Both the position numbers and the translations under genes were made by a program. The notes beneath the pieces were generated by a model. The model was not told the DNA's origin, searched no databases, and worked only from the letters and a program-made list of their open reading frames with translations. A DNA stretch of 64,000 bases from positions 62,001 through 126,000 of the forward strand of contig CAWJRO010000018.1 in the NCBI GenBank assembly GCA_963845285.1. Reading direction: 5' to 3'. Below, one piece after another: positions 58,332-64,000 of this stretch. Position 1 is the first letter of the stretch, and the number at the start of each line of letters is the position of its first letter. Source of the DNA: Methanobacterium_C sp963845285 (GTDB lineage: Archaea > Methanobacteriota > Methanobacteria > Methanobacteriales > Methanobacteriaceae).

Positions 58332-60106
58332 TTGAATTTAGAAACTTTAGTTTCAGTTATACGGAACAAGAAAATGTCCTTTCTAATATAAATCTTGAAG
58401 TTCAACCAGGTGAATTTGTTCTTTTATGTGGACCATCAGGATCAGGAAAGACAACATTACTCACAAACATAAAAAAAGAGATAAGGCCAAATGGAATCAG
58501 GAAAGGACATGTATTTTTCATGGGGACGGATATTAAAGAGTTGGATGATAAAAGATCTGCATGTGAGATTGGGTTTTTGTTTCAAAACCCCGATGATCAA
58601 ATAGTATCTGATACAGTTCTTCAGGAAATAGCTTTTCCACTTGAGAACATTGGTCTGCCCACAAGTGAAATACGAAATAGAATAGCGGAGATGGCAGCAT
58701 TTTTTGGATTGGATAAATATCTTCATAAAAACGTTAATGAATTGTCGGGAGGACAGAAGCAGCTGGTGAACCTGTGTTCCCTTTTAGTTTTAAAACCTCA
58801 TCTTTTACTTTTGGATGAACCAACTTCTCAGCTCGATCCTATAAGTGCATATGATTTTTTATCAATACTACGTAGATTGAATGAAGAATTTTCAATCACT
58901 ATAATGGCCACAGAACATAAAATAGACAATATATTCCCATTTGTAGACAAAGCAATCTTTTTAGATAAAGGAATTGTGAAATATATGGATAAACCTAGTA
59001 TAATATGTTCTCAGGTACGGAAAAACAGTATATTTCAGAATTACCTCCCTGCAGTTACAAAAATACATTTTATGCTACGTTCCAAGTACCCTGACCTTGA
59101 ATCTGTTGAAACACCCCTTAACATACGTGAAGGACGTAGAGAACTAAATTTTTTAGAAGAAAAATTGGAATCTACAAACAAAACCAGGTTGCATGATTTT
59201 GAAAGTCCAGAAATAGAAAATTCTCATCCAAACAAGAAAAAATCCAGTGATGTGTTGATAAAATGTGAAAATATATGGTTCGGTTATGTTAAGGAGAACC
59301 TAATTTTAAAGGGAGTTTTCATGGATATAAACCAGGGAGAGTTTCTCAACATAGTTGGTGGGAACGGTGTTGGGAAAACAACACTGCTTCAGATAGTAGC
59401 AGGGATTTTAAAACCTAAAAAAGGCAAAGTTAACTATAAAAAGGGTCTTAAACTTGGTTACGTTCATCAAAATCCTATAATCCATTTCAGGCATGAAACC
59501 GTTAGAGAAGAATTATTTGATCTATCACAGAACCCTTCTGGGGATTTTTTAACTCTTAGAAAGCATGAAAAAATTGATCTTAATAATTCTTCCGGGTTTA
59601 AAAAATTTTTTGGACATTTTTCAGAATCCGACATCAAACCAGATACCCATACAGTTAATTGTTTTATATCCGAAAAGGAGGTAGATGAATTTGTAAAATT
59701 TTTTGGTATTAATAAATTACTTGATAAACACCCATATGATTGTAGTGGTGGTGAACAACAAAAAATTGTTATTGTAAAGGAGTTATTAAAAAAACCGGAT
59801 GTTTTAATTTTAGATGAGCCCACAAAGGGGCTTGATCCAGTTTCAAAGATCCATCTTGCAGATAAACTGAAAAAATTACAGGAAAATGGTTTGACAATTA
59901 TCATGACAACTCATGATATTGCTTTTGCTGCAGAATACTGTGAAAGGTGTATAATGCTTTTTGATGGAAATATTCAAGTGGATAATGTACCAAAAGCCGT
60001 TTTTTCCAGTAATACTTTTTACACCACCTTTGTAAACAGGATGGTGAAGGATTTTTTACCTGATAGTATAACTTTAAAGGATGTGAAAGAAAAATGGATT
60101 ATGTGA
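58322..60106 (+). CDS. ECF transporter dual ATPase (two fused ABC domains)
   Basis: A 594-residue protein with two ABC domains: first Walker A GPSGSGKTT, signature LSGGQKQ, Walker B LLLLDEPTSQLD; second GGNGVGKTT, CSGGEQQ, VLILDEPTKGLDP. Both sites look complete. It energises the corrinoid ECF transporter together with the T and S subunits. GAGG precedes the start, inside the previous gene. Confidence 0.93.
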   Translation: MAMIEFRNFSFSYTEQENVLSNINLEVQPGEFVLLCGPSGSGKTTLLTNIKKEIRPNGIRKGHVFFMGTDIKELDDKRSACEIGFLFQNPDDQIVSDTVLQEIAFPLENIGLPTSEIRNRIAEMAAFFGLDKYLHKNVNELSGGQKQLVNLCSLLVLKPHLLLLDEPTSQLDPISAYDFLSILRRLNEEFSITIMATEHKIDNIFPFVDKAIFLDKGIVKYMDKPSIICSQVRKNSIFQNYLPAVTKIHFMLRSKYPDLESVETPLNIREGRRELNFLEEKLESTNKTRLHDFESPEIENSHPNKKKSSDVLIKCENIWFGYVKENLILKGVFMDINQGEFLNIVGGNGVGKTTLLQIVAGILKPKKGKVNYKKGLKLGYVHQNPIIHFRHETVREELFDLSQNPSGDFLTLRKHEKIDLNNSSGFKKFFGHFSESDIKPDTHTVNCFISEKEVDEFVKFFGINKLLDKHPYDCSGGEQQKIVIVKELLKKPDVLILDEPTKGLDPVSKIHLADKLKKLQENGLTIIMTTHDIAFAAEYCERCIMLFDGNIQVDNVPKAVFSSNTFYTTFVNRMVKDFLPDSITLKDVKEKWIM

Positions 60107-60711
60107 TACTGACAACGTTGATATTGTCTATACTTGTGATCGTTGGAATCGTGGCAGTTGTATTCAAATTATTTGAGGATTCAAAGCCACATGTTGAATA
60201 TATAGTACTCATTGCAATTTTGGCAGCAATTGGAGCCCTTGGAAGAATTCCCTCTGCAGCCATACCCAGTGTACAGGCAGCTTCTTTTATAATAATAATG
60301 GTGGGTGTTGTATTTGGGAAAGAAACAGGTTTCTTAACAGGTGTGTTGACAGCCCTTGTTTCTGATCTTTTCTTGGGTCTTGGGTATTGGACTGTATTTC
60401 AAATGATTGCGTGGGGTCTGATGGGATTAACTGCAGGAATGTTAAGTTCTAAAATGGAAAATAGATATTTAAGAGTAGGATTCGGTTTTATGTGGGGGTT
60501 ATTTTTTGGATGGATAACAGATTTTTCAATGTTGTTCTATTTAAGCTCAATAAATCTCGGTGCCATCCTAGGTATCTTTGCTTCTGGATTTGTATATGAT
60601 GTAATCCACGGAGTAACCAATGCAATTTTATTGCTCCTGTTTTATGGCCTTTTCAAAAGAATATTCCTCAGATCCAAAAGAAAGTATATGGACTGTGAAA
60701 TTGAGGTTTAA
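60094..60711 (+). CDS. ECF transporter substrate-binding S component (probably corrinoid)
   Basis: A 205-residue membrane protein with about six helices; IAILAAIGALGRIPSAAIPSVQAAS is the ECF S-component pattern. It overlaps the ATPase gene by 13 bases. The cbiZ linkage points to cobalamin or cobinamide (CbrT-like) as substrate, an inference from context. Confidence 0.85.
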   Translation: MDYVILTTLILSILVIVGIVAVVFKLFEDSKPHVEYIVLIAILAAIGALGRIPSAAIPSVQAASFIIIMVGVVFGKETGFLTGVLTALVSDLFLGLGYWTVFQMIAWGLMGLTAGMLSSKMENRYLRVGFGFMWGLFFGWITDFSMLFYLSSINLGAILGIFASGFVYDVIHGVTNAILLLLFYGLFKRIFLRSKRKYMDCEIEV

Positions 60712-61437
60712 TAGATTAAAAAGAGGATCTTTTAGTGTATGAACCAAAGTTAAAATTTAATTGTAAAAGTATTTAATACAACAGTTGAAATTTAGTAAAT
60801 ATGGACACCAATATGTTAATATTAATTATTTTATAGTAATTGGCGGATTATAATGTTAAAAGGAAAATAATTTTCTTTTTATTCTTTTTTAACTTTTTAC
60901 TCTTATTATAATACTAACCCTAGTCTTAAAATCTTATTAGGATAATTTTACTTCGTTAAACACCGCTATAACGAATGAAAATCGCCATCAAAAATACTAA
61001 TCACATTAGGCCACCCAAAAAATTGAAAAAAGCTCATTTTTTAACCATTATATATACTGTAATGATTCAGTTATCATAGTTTCTACTAAGATTGATGAAT
61101 AACCACAGTATAATTCAATGATCTGGACATAAAATTAGGATTAAATGGAAATGAAGCATGAAGAATTGTTTTTTTGCAATGAGCTCCGCGCAGTGGATCC
61201 ATAGAAAAAAGATCACTTTAAATTAATCAGAATATGTCCTAATTTTTAATTGGATAATAGTGTGATAGTGTTGTAATTTGGGTGTAATTCTGGAATAACT
61301 ATTTAATCATAAAATTTGTAAGATATGTTTTATAAGCTCCAAGACATTTTTGATAAATATTTTTTTTGGTTTGATTTTGGATCCATTTAAGTAAAAATAG
61401 TTAAAGTCTTGTAATTAAAACGTAAGAAGTTGAAAAA
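60712..61437. other. Long spacer without a supported gene
   Basis: No coding frame or RNA gene can be defended. A segment near 61250-61300 (GGGTGTAATTCTGG) resembles GGGTGTGATTCTGG at about 32100, perhaps a shared promoter word. The part after 61370 likely promotes the next gene. Confidence 0.35.
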
Positions 61438-61791
61438 ATGATTGAGAATACTAAAAATCAAAATAACGACTTAAAAAAAGAAAATGAAGACTTAAAAAAT
61501 GAATTAACTAAAGAGGGTGCTGAAAAATTTGAAGTATCGAATGCAGGATATCTTCTTGATTTTGATTTTGGAATAAGGCACGTAACAATTGGAAGAACAA
61601 TCCAGGGTTTTAACATTGAAATTAAAACCAATTTAGATAATGAAAATGTTAAAGAAATCAGCTCAATAAAGCAATTTTTATCAAAGGAAGACCAAGATTT
61701 TCTATTTAAACCTTTAAAGTTCCATCATGAGGGTAATATTAAAGAAAATCTTCCTGAATTTATAAAAAAGTTGAAGGAACTAAATAATTAA
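61438..61791 (+). CDS. Coiled-coil hypothetical protein
   Basis: A 117-residue protein with a charged coiled-coil (NQNNDLKKENEDLKNELTK) and a globular part of about 85 residues. AGAAGTTG lies before the ATG. Unknown family. Confidence 0.6.
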   Translation: MIENTKNQNNDLKKENEDLKNELTKEGAEKFEVSNAGYLLDFDFGIRHVTIGRTIQGFNIEIKTNLDNENVKEISSIKQFLSKEDQDFLFKPLKFHHEGNIKENLPEFIKKLKELNN

Positions 61792-61861
61792 TCTGGTATA
61801 ATCAGATTGAAGCTTTTTAAACTTCTACACTTTTTATTTTTAAATCTTTAATATGGATTAA

Positions 61862-62002
61862 GTGAAACAGCCATGCAAAAGAATCCTTAAAACAAAAATC
61901 TGCAAGAACTGCGGACAAAAATTTGAAACAACAAGCGAAGCGCAAGTATATTGTTCTTCCTATTGTAAAAAAGAGTATTACTCTAAAAAGAAGAAAAATT
62001 AA
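61862..62002 (+). CDS. Tiny four-cysteine zinc-finger protein, 46 residues
   Basis: GTG start; the product has CKNCGQKFETTSEAQVYCSS and a YCKKEYYSKKKKN end. The C-x2-C...C-x3-C spacing fits a small zinc finger of the kind common in archaea. The ribosome site is weak. Confidence 0.6.
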   Translation: MKQPCKRILKTKICKNCGQKFETTSEAQVYCSSYCKKEYYSKKKKN

Positions 62003-62038
62003 AATTAAATGGAAAAAGGTCCTCTGAGAACTTTTTTA

Positions 62039-62077
62039 GGGAACTTGAACAGTTTTTTCCCGGGAACTTGAACAGTT
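62039..62077. repeat. Two direct copies of a 16-bp word
   Basis: GGGAACTTGAACAGTT occurs at 62039-62054 and 62062-62077, 23 bases apart, between the zinc-finger gene and the bactofilin gene. The spacing of about two helical turns suggests an operator; it might also form part of a terminator. Confidence 0.45.
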
Positions 62078-62215
62078 CCACATTTTTAGAGGTAAGTTTT
62101 TACAATGAAAAAACATTAGTTTGTTTTTTTGTATAAAGAGCTAATAATTTCATGTATCTATATTTTTGGTATCCCTCATTTAAATCTTTTAGGCCCTTCA
62201 TTGCTTCATAAATCT

Positions 62216-62893
62216 TTATATCTTCCGATGAGTGCCAATTTCAGCTTCTTTATCCTTTTTGAAATCGTTTTTATATTCCACAAGTTCAATTTCACAGCCA
62301 GACCCTAATGTTATGTTATTTCCCCGTACCACTTTTGCATGAGTATTCTCAAGGTAAATATCGTCTCCTTCAATGATCTCTGCAATAAGTTTATTGTGTC
62401 CTTTAGGTAGGATCCTGTTTTTGAAAAAGTTTAATTTCCCATTTTTTTTAACAGTAATTTCTGCACCACCAATTTCACGTACTTTGCAATGCCCATGCAG
62501 ATTTATTTTTAATATATCTGCATTTAATAACCCTCCAATTTTAAAACCACCTTCTAAAGTAAAGGTTTCGGCATTACAATCACCACCTGTGACAATATTT
62601 CCTGTGATAACAGTTTCTTCTGCAAATATTTCGCCACTAATTTTTGCCTCTCCCTGAATTTTAACTTTTTTTGCTTCTAAATTGCCTTTAATATTACTTT
62701 GGCCTTTTATGTCTACAGCACTTTCTGCTTTTAAATTGCCCCCAAATTTACCTTCTCCATAAATTTTAAGGTTGATACAGTCAATGTCTCCATGTATTCT
62801 TCCTTCTCCCATTATGCTGACGTTGTCATATTTACCGCCTGACGAGCTTCCCTGCCCATGAATTTTTAAGTCCGTTTGATGATTTTTATCCAT
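62216..62893 (-). CDS. Bactofilin-like polymer-forming protein (YhbE/YhbF type)
   Basis: About 225 residues of beta-helical repeats (GEGRIHGDIDCINLKIYGEGKF, GQSNIKGNLEAKKVKIQGEAK) of the bactofilin/DUF583 type. Bacterial relatives form filaments at the membrane. The ATG at 62893, after GGAGGG, is better placed than 62908. It follows a DUF4004-like HTH gene, the same order as yhbD-yhbE in Bacillus, so transfer from bacteria is likely. Confidence 0.85.
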   Translation of the reverse strand: MDKNHQTDLKIHGQGSSSGGKYDNVSIMGEGRIHGDIDCINLKIYGEGKFGGNLKAESAVDIKGQSNIKGNLEAKKVKIQGEAKISGEIFAEETVITGNIVTGGDCNAETFTLEGGFKIGGLLNADILKINLHGHCKVREIGGAEITVKKNGKLNFFKNRILPKGHNKLIAEIIEGDDIYLENTHAKVVRGNNITLGSGCEIELVEYKNDFKKDKEAEIGTHRKI

Positions 62894-62907
62894 AAAGATT
62901 CCCTCCA

Positions 62908-63561
62908 TTAAGATATTTTAATTTTTAATTCTTCAATTAAATTTGACATGTTCAAACTTTCAATGATTTTCATGCTGTTTTCAAAATAAATCGCGCAAGG
63001 TTTAGAGATTAAACAACAGCTGGAAATCCCTAACTTACGTACAAAAATTAATTCACAATTTTTTCCCTTGAATTTGGGATATTGTTCCTCTAAAAAATTT
63101 AATATAATTGTTCCTTCTTCAAAATTGATTTTACCAGATTCAAACATTTTATTTAAGAGATGAAGATAGAGTATTTTTTCAAAATCAAATTCTTCAATTT
63201 CACCTTTTACCTTTGTGTAAAATTCAATGGTTGTCTTTGAAACAATGTTCCACTCAATTAATTTTTCTTTTTTTAGCACCATTTCCATCAAATTTGGGGA
63301 AAGCATGGTAGCCAGATCATCCAGGGATACATCTCCTTTCATGTTTTTAATCTTCCCAATCCTATCCAGTATTCTTTCTTTAGGAAAAAAGGTTTCCTGA
63401 CCTGTAAATGTAGATTTTCGAATGAACCATTCTTCAGGTATTAGATTTTTCCTTTTCCAACGGTATAATTGACCGTAGGAAATTCCCGTCAGTTCCAACA
63501 GTTCTTTCTTTGATATTAAGTCTGATTCCATAAACAAATCACTCTCATGTTTTTTTACCAT
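62908..63561 (-). CDS. YhbD-like helix-turn-helix protein (DUF4004)
   Basis: A 217-residue protein with a MerR-like HTH at the start (SKKELLELTGISYGQLYRWKR) and a longer C-terminal region with two Cys (SSCCLISKPCA). It resembles the YhbD family encoded beside bactofilins and may regulate the operon or bind the filament. Its stop is adjacent to the bactofilin ribosome site. Confidence 0.8.
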   Translation of the reverse strand: MVKKHESDLFMESDLISKKELLELTGISYGQLYRWKRKNLIPEEWFIRKSTFTGQETFFPKERILDRIGKIKNMKGDVSLDDLATMLSPNLMEMVLKKEKLIEWNIVSKTTIEFYTKVKGEIEEFDFEKILYLHLLNKMFESGKINFEEGTIILNFLEEQYPKFKGKNCELIFVRKLGISSCCLISKPCAIYFENSMKIIESLNMSNLIEELKIKIS

Positions 63562-64000
63562 TTTTTATATCCTTAAATCTCTGTAATCTCGCATCAACTC
63601 TAAATAATGTAATGGAATTTTTCTTGTAGTAACATAACATAACACTGTTTCACAATAGAATTTTATGATATTTAAGGTTTGCCCTTAGTGATTCTGTTAA
63701 TTTAATGTGTATAGAAAATAATAAAAATTTAGAAAATAGTGTGTGATTAATAATGTTGCATTTAATTAATTCTTATAAAAATAAGGTGCATTTATGTTAC
63801 TAATAACCCATGAAACAATGAAAGAATAAAAAAATGTGTCAATAATCTCAAAAATAAACCGAATCATTCTTGACAGTGAAACTTATGAACTATTTTGCAT
63901 TAAAAACCAATAGAAAATGAATTGGTGTTTATTTTAAGAAAACCACGGTTACCCTCAAAGCTATTTTTTCCTATTTCAGCTGTATCATAAAATAAGGTTT
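63562..64000. other. Spacer at the window end
   Basis: AT-rich sequence with no supported gene. The part next to 63561 must contain the promoter of the HTH/bactofilin pair. Confidence 0.35.

Overview
The window reads as the chromosome of a mesophilic hydrogenotrophic methanogen of the order Methanobacteriales, most likely a Methanobacterium. Direct grounds are the tail of an Eha energy-converting hydrogenase operon (EhaR, a formyltransferase homologue, a PfkB kinase, a six-cluster polyferredoxin), heterodisulfide-reductase-like genes, archaeal RibK, archaeal-type ThiI and Thi4, methanogen-type MetX-CBS, CbiZ, AT-rich spacers and TATA-type promoters. The genus is inferred; no rRNA is present.

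Layout. 1-5 kb: Eha-linked operon, polyferredoxin and CBS genes. 5-9.1 kb: two paralogous secreted beta-helix surface proteins on the minus strand, with related long upstream regions. 10-16 kb: a frameshifted trans-sulfuration enzyme, a ThiS-like sulfur carrier, ThiI, Thi4, a MOSC protein and PdxS. 16-26 kb: Hsp20/PRC stress pair, aldo/keto reductase, SagB-type nitroreductase with two small membrane proteins, zinc-ribbon proteins, an M48 protease and an OB/HD nuclease. 26-28.5 kb: a decay zone holding an Ada-type zinc-domain fragment, a short inverted-repeat element, a SnoaL-like pseudogene and a ruined MNT/HEPN pair around a CDGSH protein. 28.6-34.5 kb: an XPD/DinG helicase and small proteins. 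34.8-42.2 kb: iscU-nifS-metX-metY on the minus strand, an FMN-binding protein, tRNA-Cys and cysS. 42.6-49.7 kb: a GMC-type flavoprotein, an E1-like protein and HdrC/HdrB/HdrA-like genes. 49.9-55.7 kb: DUF169 protein, HisG-like protein, a conserved gene split by a complete insertion sequence, and a SsuA-like binding protein. 56.1-60.7 kb: CbiZ plus an ECF transporter for corrinoid salvage. 61-64 kb: small proteins and a bactofilin/HTH pair.

The strongest overall signal is a palindrome, ATAACAATTGTTAT. It occurs at seven places, always in an intergenic region and mostly overlapping or directly next to a TATA-like box. The genes behind it are a trans-sulfuration enzyme, the ThiS-like carrier (tandem sites), metY, an FMN-binding protein, tRNA-Cys, the flavoprotein-E1-Hdr cluster and a SsuA-like protein; cysS has a half-site. 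I read this as the operator of an unidentified sulfur or cysteine regulator. It would tie an Hdr-like redox complex, an E1/ubiquitin-like sulfur-carrier pair, homocysteine synthesis and Cys-tRNA formation into one regulon. The HdrA-like protein carries an MvhD-like tail without its cysteines and the HdrB-like protein lacks one cluster ligand, so the complex is unlikely to be an ordinary heterodisulfide reductase.

Other structure: three copies of a short inverted-repeat element, a divergent inverted repeat pair flanking 3.2-10.2 kb, and a 106-codon block of pdxS in which every codon ends in T or G.
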